Positions 22,682 to 34,030 of a DNA stretch of 64,000 nucleotides are shown piece by piece. The notes below the pieces were generated by a model. It made no database searches. It saw only the letters and a program-made list of their open reading frames with translations, and had not been told where the DNA came from. The position numbers and the translations under genes were made by a program. Position 1 is the stretch's first letter. Every line of letters starts with the position of its first letter. The stretch spans positions 5,704,001 through 5,768,000 of the forward strand of contig CP136062.1 in the NCBI GenBank assembly GCA_032622095.1, given 5' to 3'. Origin of the DNA: Siphonodentalium dalli. Taxonomy: Eukaryota > Mollusca > Scaphopoda > Gadilida > Siphonodentaliidae.

Positions 22682-22891
22682 GTGACGTCACAACTATACT
22701 TGCGTCGCTTACGAACCGTAAAACAACCTTTGGGTTGTGATAATTGTGAGTACTGTGTACACGCTAACACTGTGACAAAATTAATTTATGAACACAGTTT
22801 TGTCAAAGGTGTCATTAGCTGCGACCAGAAAAAACGTATTCAATGTTTAGCTTCACCTACCATAAAACAAAAAAGTGAAATATATTGTTAG
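22682..22891 (+). pseudogene. Cys-rich fragment, possible Penelope/GIY-YIG lead region
   Basis: The 69-codon frame contains GCDNCEYCVHANTVTK, then GVISCDQKKRIQCL and a terminal KQKSEIYC. A CxxCxxC motif followed by a Cys and an I-x-C stretch is what precedes the GIY-YIG nuclease domain in Penelope-like elements. The nuclease motif itself is absent, so the fragment is too short for firm assignment. Confidence 0.25.
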
Positions 22892-22899
22892 TATTCAAT

Positions 22900-23665
22900 T
22901 AATATAGCTTTTGCTTCGTAAAAAGCGCCCCGTCGTAAACGTGGTTAGCTTCAGGATTTCAAAACCGGAAGTGACAACTGTTCAGTGAATTATTCCCCTT
23001 CGGCTTGCCATACTAATTTGTCTATTTATAGCTGCTATATTTTTGGCCCGTTGTAACTCTTTCCACGGGTACACCCGGTCAGCACGTTAAATCGCGACAG
23101 GTAGTTTAATTTTGTTTCTGTCTAAAACATAAGTTTTTTCCCAGAATTCATCGAAATTTGTCTAATTATTGTGTCTGACTGATTTTCGGACAATTCGTTA
23201 GTCAGGTTATAATTGATCGCGGTGGTTTATTTGAGCACTAAAGGTTAGTTTATTTATTCGGCTTTCGTTTTAGCGCTAAATCCGAATAGTTCTCGAATGA
23301 TCGATTGTCACATGATTCCATAGACGGAACACACCGTTCCGGATCCATGGTCGGTTTCCTTTTTTCAGAATACCGGAAGTCAGTTTACGAGCGACATCTC
23401 GAGCGAGGTAATGTCGCTAATATTAGTACAGTTTGTTTTGAAAATCATCAAAATGTCAGAGTAAACTGGTAACTATTCTCAGATTCTGCAATACCAAATG
23501 TCCTCACCTTCAGGCTTACCAGTATGTTTATGCACTTCATCTTGCAAGGAAATACCATAGCGGGAATTGTCTTTGATCCAGCTGTTATTTTTTGAAACTT
23601 TCATCCTGATAATTGTAATATTAAAAAATTATGATAATAGTCTCTTGCTCATATATTTTACGGAG
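22900..23665. other. Non-coding interval
   Basis: No gene or repeat is recognised. GC-richer patches occur near 23,050-23,120 and 23,320-23,410. Confidence 0.35.
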
Positions 23666-23671
23666 TGTCTA

Positions 23672-23728
23672 AAGAACGGTATACCGCTCTTTAGCACTGA
23701 GGGCTAAAGAACGGTATACAGCTCTTTA
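23672..23728. repeat. Short palindromes with GGTATACC core
   Basis: Two imperfect palindromes of the form CTAAAGAACGGTATACCGCT...TTAG occur next to the left end of the fold-back element. The same palindrome family recurs at 28,768-29,085 on the other side. Confidence 0.75.
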
Positions 23729-24399
23729 TAGTTGGGGAGCCCGCATATGTTCTATTTACACTTTTGCGTACAAAAGGTTTGACCCCCTAAAGTTGGTACC
23801 AATAATGGAACATTCTGAAAAACCGATTTCTTAAGTTGCGCATTCCTGGGGTTTAGGGGCCACTAACATGTCTGATGCACCATGGATCATTTTTACTATT
23901 GTCACCACTGACATTTACCAGAAATATTGGACATAAATATCGGCAAGAATAAACTTTTCAGGGTTCGACCAATTGTTCAAGTAAAATGTAACTATCTTTG
24001 GATTGAAAGTTGTTTATTGTTTTGGTCTAACTTAAATGTGTCACACTACGGTGTTTATGTACTAAATTGCTCAAGATGGCTTCCAAAATGGCAACCAAAT
24101 TTGTAAAAAGTTAAAAGTTAAAATATCCCGAACATTATTCTCTGCGTTATCCGAAAAAAGTGGCAAATTGTGACTCACTTGGTTATTGTACGTGTTAGTT
24201 ACAATGTAATTAACTGACAACTACGTTCTATTATGTTTGTCCCAGTTCCGTATGGGGCATGACAAATTTATTTTAAAGTTGCAGAATGGAATTTTGCGGA
24301 GAACCATATTATTGAAAGGAAATGGGCAGAACGTTGAGACTGAACTGAGATGAACCATGATATTTGGGTATTCTGGCCCATTATGATAAAATTTATCAA

Positions 24400-25060
24400 C
24401 TGGATACAGGGTGGAAGCCAAGATGGTAGCCAGGGAGTTATGATCATAGATGAGGATAATAGGTATACAGGGAGTTATTGTATGGTCATGAATGATTTGT
24501 GGGTATATAGGGAGTGCCCTGTTGGTAACGGTGTGACGTATATTTATATATGTTGTGGATGTGTTATCATTGGTGGTGTATGGGGATTAGATTTATTATC
24601 ATGGATGGCGTGTATGAGTATGGCAAGTATGGAACTTATGAGTGGTCGTATGTGCGGATATTGGTATATCTGGAAGGGCTCACCATTGGTGATGTGCATA
24701 TGTATACCTGGATTGACTCCATGGTCATGGGTATGGCGAATAGGTATACATGTAGTGGCTGTATGGTCCATGGTGAGGTGAATATGTATACAATGAGTGA
24801 CTGTATGATCGTGAATGTAGTGAATAGGTATACATAGAGTGACTATATGGTCGGTGTAGGTGTATACCTGGTGTTCATGCATGGTGACTCGTGGCTGTAT
24901 CGTCATTTGTGGTATGTACGGGTATAACCAAGTATGGCTGTATGATCAGGTGTACTAGTACATGTACGTGTATAAAGTGGGTGACTATGTTGTCATTTGT
25001 GTGGTGTTTATGTACATATGGAGTGACCGGGGTAATGGGTGGGTTGTACATGTGTACCTT
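24400..25060 (-). repeat. ~42-bp minisatellite, left-arm array
   Basis: These are degenerate units of the form 'TGAATAGGTATACATGGAGT' + 'GACTGTATGGTCATGG'. They are the reverse complement of the array at 25,140-26,830. Open frames across it (24,350-24,906) arise from the repeat and are not genes. Confidence 0.8.
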
Positions 25061-25147
25061 GGGTGGCTATCGCTTTCCACAATAACTCAAGGATATGTTA
25101 ATCAATAGAGAGGTCATGTCATATCGTGGAAAGCGATAGCCACCCAT
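25061..25147. repeat. Central hairpin of the fold-back element
   Basis: GGGTGGCTATCGCTTTCCAC and its perfect reverse complement flank a loop of about 40 bases. It marks the symmetry centre of the element, where the minisatellite changes orientation. Confidence 0.9.
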
Positions 25148-26830
25148 TATCACACAGTCATTACATATATACATAAACACCACACATATAACAATATAGT
25201 TACCCACTGTATACATGTACACCTGACCCATGACCGCGGATGACCATACAGCCACGCGTCACAATGCAGGCACACCGGGTATACTCCTAAACATGACCCA
25301 TAACCATATAGTCACTCCATGTATACCCATTCATCTCACCATTGGCCATAAGGTCATTCCCTGTATACCTATTCTCCAAACACATGGTCAAATGGACAAT
25401 CAATATATACATCAACACCACAACAATGACCATAAAGTCATTCCGGTATACATATGCACATCACCAATGGCCATATAGCCACTCGCTTCATACACATACC
25501 CTCACCCATGTTACCTGGTATACTCCTTCACCTGACCTATGGCCATATAGTCACCCCGTGTGTACCTTTTCAAAACATTCATACACGATCATGGTCAATC
25601 CTTGTATTCATATTCACCCCAACATTGGCCATGTCAATCCCGGTATCCCTATTAGTCACACCATAGCCGAATAGCCACTCAAGATATACTAATACACCCC
25701 AGCCATGTCAGTATAGCCACTCCATGTATGCATATGCACCTCATCCATGGCCATATAGCCACTCGCTATATACACATATCCCTCGCCCATGACAATAAAG
25801 CAACACATGTGTGTACTGGTATAACCTACACATGACGATACCGACACGAGTCACCAAACAGGAACAACAGGTACATGTATACTCATACGCCTGTCACCCC
25901 TGTATAGATGTTCATTACATTTATGATAATAGTCACTACTTGTATACCTACATGTACTCATCTCACCATTAACCATACAGTCACTACCTGTATACCTATT
26001 CGACACACATAGTCATATAACCACTCGATATACATATGCAGCCCACCCTAGACCATAGATTCACTCCAGGTATACATGTAACCTTCACTAATGGCCATTC
26101 AGCCCTTCCAGATATACAAAAATCCCGCACATACGACCACTCAAACAATCCATACTTGCATATACACCTAACACATGACAATTCAGCAATTCACTGTATA
26201 ATCGTACACGCCATCCATGATAATACAGTTAAGCCCTATACACCCACCAATGATAATACATCCACGATATATATAAATATACATCCCACCCGTTACCACA
26301 AGGACACTCCCTATGTACCCACACGCTCGATAATGTCCACCCAGCTTACTCCAGGTATTCATATTCAATCATGACCGTACAGTCATTCCATGTATACCTA
26401 TACACATTACCCGTAACCATAAAATCACTACCTATTTATCCACACACTCCATCCATGATCATACAGACTACACATGTACATCCCAACCATGACCTTACAG
26501 TCACTCCATATATACATAATCAACACATAGATGACCATATAGCTATATCCATACACCACACCAATGACCATACAGGCACACCGAATGCACCCGTACTGGA
26601 TATACACAATCATGCACCATACAGTCACTCCATGCATACAGATTCACCTCACACCTGACGACGACCTCTCCCTGAATACCTAGATGCATCTTACCATGGA
26701 CAACCCACTTATAACCATATAGTCACGCATTGTATACCTACTCACATCAGTCATGACATACAATAACTCCCTGTATACCTATTCACCTCACATATGATCA
26801 CAGAGTAACTCCCTGGCTACGATATTGGCA
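25140..26830 (+). repeat. ~42-bp minisatellite, right-arm array
   Basis: About 40 degenerate units with the core 'GACCATATAGTCACTCC' + 'ATGTATACC' + 'TATTCACC'. It is roughly 2.5 times longer than the left-arm array, so arms have expanded or contracted unequally. Not coding. Confidence 0.85.
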
Positions 26831-28049
26831 TCCACACTGTATCCTGTAGACATTTTATTTTATCATAATGGACCAGAATATCCAAAGATTATGGTCCATC
26901 TCAGTTCTGTCTCAAAGTTTTGCCCATTTCCTTTCAATAAATATGGCCAAAATCACAAAAGAGGTTCTCGGCAAAATTACATACTTTAAAATGAATTTGT
27001 CATGCCCCATACGGAACTGGGACAACTGGGAATATAACATGTAGGTGTCAGTTAATTAACTAACACATATACTAACCAAGTGAGTCACAATTTGCTACCT
27101 TTTCGGATAATGCAGAGAATGTTCGGGATATATGTAAAAAATTAGCATTTTACAAATTTGGTTGCCATTTTGGAAGCCATCTTGAGCAACTTGGTATATA
27201 AACACCGTAGTGTGACACATTTAAGATAGACCAAAACAATAAACACCTTTTATTCCAAAGATAGTTATATTTTACCTGAAAAAATGGTCCAAACCTGAAA
27301 ACTGAATTTTTGCCAATATTTATGTAAAGTTTTTTTTAGAGAAAAGTCCAATATTTTTGACGATGCCAGTGGTGAAAATAGTAACAATTAACCATGGTGC
27401 ATCAGACATGTTAGTATTCAATGTATAGAATGCAGAATGACCAATTTTATACATCAACTCAACTTGTAAGCGATTGCAGGACACGCTGGTGTAATATTTA
27501 CCATTTTCCATATTTTGTCGGCCATATTGGCAGCCATTTTGAGCCAAAGTAAGAACTTTGGTTCCAGTGATTTGGAATATGCATAGGTAATGATATGCCT
27601 CACTCACATTACAAGGTTCTGTTCATTTCTTGTTGAAATATGACTAGAATCCCAATTGTGATTTTTTTTGGTGAAATTTTATACCGCATTCTGTACAATC
27701 AAATTTTTGAGGGATCGGAAGGGGTCAGGACCGCAATAATTGCATATTTAATTGCTCCAATGATCAATTAATATACAAAATAAAGTTGCATTACTCAACC
27801 AGTTCAAAACAGCATGAATTGATCTAGAAGATTTTGTGAAAAAATGTCATATTTTCAACTTCCGGCGGCCATTTTGGCGGCCATCTTGGATGGTGAGTTT
27901 CAATTTTAGCCCAAAAAAGTGTCATTATGTCTTAGCTTCACGAAAATGTATACATTTTACTAGATGTTCCCGCTATAATTTTCATAAAACTGTCTCACTT
28001 TTATAGTTCTAGAAAATGGATCGGGTTGTGGGGGGGGGGGGGTAACAAG

Positions 28050-28660
28050 TCTCGTTCTTATCAGAAAACGAGATGAATATATATTTCTTAAGTTGATCGT
28101 ATCGATTTAGGGATGTATTTGTTGTAATAGTGCAATGTTCCAGGGGTGTACGCATTTACACACACGTTGGTCGAATGCAATCATGTAAATAAAAGTGATA
28201 TTTTACGTTTTGAGGGGTGACCCGATGACCCCCTTCTTATTTTAAAACCCCAGGAAAAGTTTCTTCTTAAGTTGTGTTTTTATAATTAGTATATATCAAA
28301 GTACTTTGAGACCAAAAATTATGGATGTACGCGAAAGGGTAAAAAAAAGTGAAAAATCACGTTTTGGGGTTCAGCATGGGACCCCCTTTCTTATCTGAAA
28401 ACCCCAGGAAAATCCCTTTCTTAAGTTGTGTTTTCTTAATCAGAACACTTAGGAGTATCATCAAACCAAAATTCAACGATGTACGCGGAAGTGTAAATAG
28501 AAGTGATTTTTGGCACTTTTTGGGGTTCAGCAGCCCCTAAACCACAGGAATGCGCAACTTAAGAAATCGGTTTTTCAGAATGTTCCATTATTGGTACCAA
28601 CTTTAGGGGGTCAAACCTTTTGTACGCAAAAGTGTAAATAGAACATATGCGGGCTCCCTA
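28050..28660 (+). repeat. Tandem ~160-bp units at right end of fold-back element
   Basis: Three units share 'AACCCCAGGAAAA', 'TTCTTAAGTTGTGTTTT' and 'GATGTACGCG'. The outermost unit is the terminal repeat of the element, indicating that the terminal sequence itself has been tandemly amplified on this side only. A G14-type homopolymer lies near 28,030. Confidence 0.7.
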
Positions 28661-28767
28661 ACTATTAGCGACGAGGGCTAAAAGGCGGTACGGATTATAA
28701 CTTTAATCGTTATACGTTGGCGCAATGCGCAAAATATCTTGGCAACACCCTGTCGCTCATCCAACAT

Positions 28768-29085
28768 GGACCGCTCATTAGCACTGAGGGCTAAAGAACG
28801 GCACACCGCTCTTTAAATAGCGGTGAGGGCTAAATAGCAGTATGGATTATAACGTTATGTGTTAATTGTGTTGGCTTAATGCGCAAAATACTAGTATCTT
28901 GGCAACGCACGTGTCGTTCATTCAACATGGACCGCTCTTTAGCACCGAGAGTTAAAGATCAGTATACCTTTCTTTAGCACCAAATAACTAAAGAGCGGTA
29001 TACCGTTCATTAACGTATCAGACCCACATAGCTAAAGAGCGGTATACCGCTCCTTAGCATTTGCACTAAAGAGCGGTGTTACCTA
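28768..29085. repeat. Cluster of GGTATACC palindromes
   Basis: At least five copies of a palindrome centred on GGTATACC, with arms CTAAAGAGC / GCTCTTTAG, are separated by 15-90 bases of related sequence ('GCACTGAGGG', 'CATGGACCGCTC'). Some copies are perfect, others have one or two changes. Confidence 0.8.
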
Positions 29086-29089
29086 TTTT

Positions 29090-29940
29090 CGTGGTATTTC
29101 GTGGAATTAGGTCTATTTTATATTTGCTGGGGTCAAAATACCAATAAAAAGCACCGACGCAGGGGTTAAAAGTCGACACGCCGGTGCCTGTGAAACAAAA
29201 CCATTTCTTGTTTTGGCCATACCATAATTAAGTATATATATGAACATCATCTGTAAATTTTTGTATAAATCTGGTATACAAAATATTGTTTACACCAAAA
29301 TGATTCATACAAACATTGAGAGATGGTTGTAAGGATACAATCACATATTTTTTTATGAATAATTGTTCAACTTCAAATTTTAGAAATATCGATTTCAGTT
29401 GAGTTTCAAAAGCAATAAGGTGAATCGTGACATGTACTGATCATATCGTGGGTTTGTATTGTGATATGTATCATATCATGAACATGTGTTTCGTTACAGC
29501 CCTAAAGGTATTACATAAGTTGTGTAACAACATGACTAATATGAACATAAGCTAGCTTAATTAACGAACCAAAGCTGAACAACATGGGCGCCCGTTTGAT
29601 GTGGTCATTCAACCAGTAAAACTGATGTTGTGACATGGCATAGCGGCTGAAATGACGATAAACCTTTATCAACCGACCAACATGGATGTTCCTGTGGCTT
29701 CAATCTCACACGATTGAATCATTTTGTAACAGGTACCTCAAGTTCATATGGTTAGAAATATTCTAAATGTGGCCATTTGTTGGTCTAGTTACAACAGATT
29801 TTCCACTGAATACCAAAGTTAGGGAGGGGTCAGAACCAGAACCCCTCCCACCAATTATGTGGTTCTAAACTCGGCTCATAAATCACCATATACCAGTACA
29901 TGTACATCTATCAGGACTATGAGTTCGAACTCCGTAAAAT
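29090..29940. other. Non-coding interval
   Basis: No gene is recognised. It includes TGTGATATGTATCATATCATG-like self-complementary sequence near 29,460 (split) and ordinary AT-rich DNA. Confidence 0.35.
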
Positions 29941-29944
29941 AACA

Positions 29945-30350
29945 GAAGCTGAGAAACTGGTGTGAATTAAACTGTGACGGGGTCTCAAGCATGTCTACCC
30001 CTGCACATCAGAAAAATGCCATTAACCTTATCATGACTAGAGCTCAATGAAATTTTGCGAAAAACTTGGTCCAATGCACACTTATATATATGGGAGTCTC
30101 CCAATGGGAGCCTCGCGTATATAAGAAAAGACATTGGTCTAACAACATTTGCCTTAACATTGTAAACCAGTGAACTTTTATAAGCGAGGCGCTCACCATG
30201 AGAGACGTGCATATATTTATACATGTATATGAGTGTGCACAGGCACATTATCTTTAATGCTGCCCCAGTGTGAAAGGGTTAAATGGCAAAAGTAGCTTGC
30301 GGATGGATGTGATCCATCATATCGCAGGTCAATTCAACCAGTCCCACACG
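29945..30350. repeat. Interspersed repeat with 240-bp insertion
   Basis: 'CTGAGAAACTGGTGTGAATT', 'CTCAAGCATGTCTACCCCTG' and 'GATCCATCATATCGCAGGTC' match, in order, the centre of the fold-back MITE at 31,887-32,417. Here they are separated by an extra segment (about 30,025-30,270) absent from the other copy, suggesting a nested insertion. Confidence 0.6.
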
Positions 30351-30359
30351 ATGTCATGT

Positions 30360-31880
30360 TCAAGTAATTTATAGCACAAACTCATACCGCTATTTCCTTC
30401 GCCAGTTTTATAGAAATACATGATTTTCAATTTTGTCAATAATTCATAATTTCACTCACCTTGCAGTGTGTAGACTATAGTGACAAGTGTTGTTATCTTT
30501 TCTGTCATATTTTCACAATAAAAGGTAAACTACCGCCAGGAATGAAATGAAATTGCAATTCAATATTCATAATTCTCATTTGCAGTAGCAGTAATTGAAA
30601 TACATACAACTGATAAGATATCACTTTAGGCAAATGCTTTAGAATTTCTACAGCAAGTCAGAATCAAAGTGTTGAAAATGAGTTAATGAAAATCATGAAT
30701 AATGATTTACATGTACATGTACTCTTGTCGGATTGAAAGGCATGCTACACATGTATCAAATTATTTCTGTCATTTGTTCAGTATAATGGCGGCATGATTG
30801 AGATTTCTTGTACTATAGTGGAATATAAGACAGGGAACGCTCAATGTTGCCTATATTTAGAGCGAAAATAAAGTAATAATGGGGCACTTCTCTCAGTCTA
30901 ACACAAGGTCATAACTCTGGCAAAGGGTCATAACTCCGAAAAGAGTGCAGACAAAACTTGCACTGTGAAGGACGGGGTCAAACGAAGGTCTCCACTATAT
31001 ACCTCCGAACCCTCCGAATCCTCAATCACAAATTTCCAAGTCAAAATATGAAACAGGCAAATATGAAACTGGTATGTGGGGATCCTTTCCACCAACTATG
31101 CTCAACATACAAGAACACCCTGTAATTAACTCCCCGATTTACAATCTTAAATATTCCTTCGGACACAAATTTCACAGATTTCTAACTCAAACAAGGGCCG
31201 TAACTCTTGTAAACATTAGAGGTGTGACTGTCCCAATGGGACTAAGGATACCCCCCTTTTTAAAACCATAAGATGGTTCACATGTCAGTAAACATTTAGT
31301 TAAAATAATAAAATAACAGATTCCCATTACAGGTACAAAACCCTGACCCCAATCATAAAACCTATTGAGCAAATGAGAGGCCGATCATGATCGGCAGATG
31401 TTAACCTATTCCTTGGCGATAGTAAATTACTATAATCGGAAACATAAATGAGAGTTTTGATGTTGATTTATAGAGTATACTATTATGTACTATTACATGT
31501 ACATAACACAACTTATAGGAATTTATGGGTCACTCACATTTACATGTACCGTATGTAAGAGAATGCACGAGAACAGGATCTGCAATGCGCTGCACCACCA
31601 CAGCCTTGGGTTAAATGTGAAAAGGTGACCATGGAATACTTACAAGGTCAAGAGATTCCAATTTAAGTTTACAATGTATCACATTCTACCAACAACCGCC
31701 ATCAAGATAAGATACCTCACCGCTGACCCATTGGTATGAATTATTTATACACCACAGCGGTCAACAAATCACAGGCATAGTTTATGCCGAAGACTGGTAT
31801 CACTAATATGATCGTACGTGACACGTAATGGAGCAACCACCAAGTTGATCATTAAATTCAATATTACAATAATTATAGGA
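30360..31880. other. Non-coding interval with 'ggtcataactct' phrases
   Basis: No gene is seen. 'CAAGGTCATAACTCTGGC', 'AGGGTCATAACTCCG' and 'AGGGCCGTAACTCTTG' recur between 30,900 and 31,210, a phrase I associate with molluscan interspersed repeats. An ACATGTACATGT tract lies near 30,710. Confidence 0.45.
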
Positions 31881-31886
31881 TGTTCC

Positions 31887-32417
31887 GTACAGGGTACTAC
31901 ATGTGCTACACCACTCGGAGAAATGTCTGTGTCGTCACACAAATACCATGTTAGAACTTGGATTGATATATTCGTTATTGTATATAGTCACCAATAGCCG
32001 GGTTACTACGGTAGTAGCAGACATTGTCCATCCGGTGAACTATTCAAACCCAGCATTAAAATCATGGTTATGATCAGTCCAAACATATAAGTAAATTTCG
32101 AACATAAGATCATAATAGCTGAGAACCTGGTGTAAATTGAACTGTGGTGGGGCCTCAAGCATATCTACCCCTGCACGTCAGAACAAAATTATGCCATAGC
32201 TTGAGGATGGAAGTGAACCATCATCCCACAGCGAAATCAACCAGGCCTGTTGTGTTTGAATAGTTCACTAGATGGGCAATGTCAGGTACTACGGTAGTAA
32301 CCAGGCTATTGGTGACTATATACGATTACGAATATATCAATTCAAGTTCTAACATGGTATTTTAGTGTGATGACACAGACATTTATCCGAGTGGTGTAGC
32401 ACACGTAGTACCCTGTA
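31887..32417. mobile_element. 531-bp fold-back MITE
   Basis: The left arm (about 31,887-32,050) contains GTACAGGGTACTACATGTGC, 'ATGTCTGTGTCGTCACAC' and 'GTCACCAATAGCC'. The right arm (about 32,255-32,417) carries the reverse complement of each. The centre of about 200 bp matches the repeat at 29,945-30,350. No ORF. Confidence 0.85.
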
Positions 32418-32489
32418 TGTATATATACATATATATATCACAGCAGAAGTTTCCTTAGAATTAAATTAATATTAATGGATGGAAATGGA

Positions 32490-32900
32490 ATGCCTTTAAT
32501 ATTTGTATTATTTGAGTCGGTCATAGATTACCTTAGCTGCAGGCAATCAATGCAATACATGTAAACTACAAGTATGTAGAAAAAGACATTATGGAATGAA
32601 GTGTTGTGAATATGATGCGTCACTTTAATATTTTGAGTCGGACATAGATTACCTTACCTGAAGGCAATCAATGCAATAAGCGATGTACATGTAGAAACAG
32701 AAATTATTGAATGAATATGAAGCGTCATTTTAATGCAATATCGATTGGGTGGAAGAGAAATTTCACTTTAATAGTTAACGATGATATACATATAGAATTA
32801 TATATTATCCCCATTGAAGACGATCAATGCAATGACCAGTGTAGAAATGGAAAAAATGTTGCCTGAATGAATCGATGTGTGAACATAAAGTCTCACTTTA
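32490..32900 (+). repeat. Tandem ~120-bp repeat, about four units
   Basis: Units share 'TGAGTCGGTCATAGATTACC', 'GGCAATCAATGCAATA', 'GTAGAAA' and 'GCGTCACTTTAAT'. The later units are more diverged. Confidence 0.75.
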
Positions 32901-33059
32901 ATGAAATGTTGAGATGATGATCAACGATGAATTTGCAATTTCTTTAATGATGAAATTGGTTTACATATATGCAGCTGAAAATGTGAATTGACTGAAATGT
33001 AATTATGAAAGTGTCAATGACACTGTAGCTCTATGTGGAAAGGAAATAATTTCATGTGT

Positions 33060-34030
33060 TACAGTTAATGGAGCAATTAGGAATGTGGAAAGTTGAAAGG
33101 CCTAGTTATGCAAAGATTAAAATCCAAGATGGCCGCGACATCCTATTTACATGTCATTGTTAACATCCTTCACAAATTTCATGATGATCCTACAAAAGAT
33201 ACGACCTGTAGCCCATGTCAAAGGATTTAGTCGTGCAAAGAGTAAAATACAAGATGGCTACTGGCGACCGGGTTTCTTGATTGAATTCAAAATAAATCTT
33301 TTCCCATCTACATGTAAATGATTTGACCAAAGATAAGACTTGCAACGAGTATAATCCAAGATGGCTGCTGGTGGCCATATTTTTGGCTGAACAACCCCAA
33401 AATTACTCGTTTCCCATCTGTGTCAATTTTAACATCCATGACAAATTTAATGAAAGTGTCAATGACACTGTAGCTCAACTTGGAAAGGGAATAATTTCAT
33501 GGGTTACAGTCAATGGAGTGATTAGGAATGTGGAAAGGCCTAGTTATGCAAATAGTAAAATCCAAGATGGCCGCTGACAGCCATGTTTTTTTGCCGAATG
33601 ATCCCAAAAAGACTTGTTTGCATTTACAAGTAATTGTTAACATTCATCACAAATTTCATTATGATCCGACCTGTCAACATCCATGATAATTTTTATGAAG
33701 ATCAGACAAACAGTACAGCAGTACGGCCTGTAGCCCGCGTCAACGGATTCAATTTTGAAATCCAAGATGGCTGAATGACCCCCAAAATTACTCGTTCCCA
33801 TCTACATATCAATATTAACATTCATGACAAGTTTCATAATGATCGGATGTGGTCTGTAGGGTGTACCAAAGGATTTAGTGATGCAAAGAGTAAATTATAA
33901 AATGGCCACCGGCGGCCATGTTTTTTTGCCGAATGACACCAAAATGACTCGTTTCCCATCTACATGTCAATGTCAACATCCATGACAAATTTCATGAAGA
34001 TAAAAAAAAACAGATAGGTCTATAGCCCAT
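33060..34030 (+). repeat. ~160-bp satellite, array 1
   Basis: About six units share 'AAAATCCAAGATGGCCGC', 'GGCCATGTTTTTT', 'GAATGACCCCAAAA', 'CCATCTACATGTCAAT', 'CATGACAAATTTCATGA' and 'GACCTGTAGCCCGCG'. The unit length is near a nucleosome repeat. ORFs inside (for example 33,323-33,577) are not conserved between units. The array is interrupted at about 34,030 by the large inverted-repeat element. Confidence 0.85.

Larger units (their letters stand above)
23729..28664. mobile_element. ~4.9 kb fold-back element with minisatellite arms
   Basis: The termini TAGTTGGGGAGCCCGCATAT (left) and its near reverse complement (right) start long inverted arms. The left arm runs inward through the 'ggtttgaccccctaaagttg', 'ctcaagatggcttccaaaat' and 'gtcccagttccgtatggggc' segments. 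The right arm repeats these in reverse (26,990-27,250 and 28,530-28,660). Inside lie arrays of about 42-bp units in opposite orientations (24,400-25,070 and 25,140-26,830), meeting at a central hairpin (25,061-25,147). The right arm holds about 1.1 kb (27,420-28,530) that the left arm lacks. No transposase is encoded, and no clean target duplication was found. Confidence 0.8.

Noticed and set aside
24350-26658. Several ORFs of 80-140 codons on both strands
   Set aside because: They lie in the ~42-bp minisatellite arrays of the fold-back element; peptide text (CIPI, HTHD, YTYM) only mirrors the DNA repeat.
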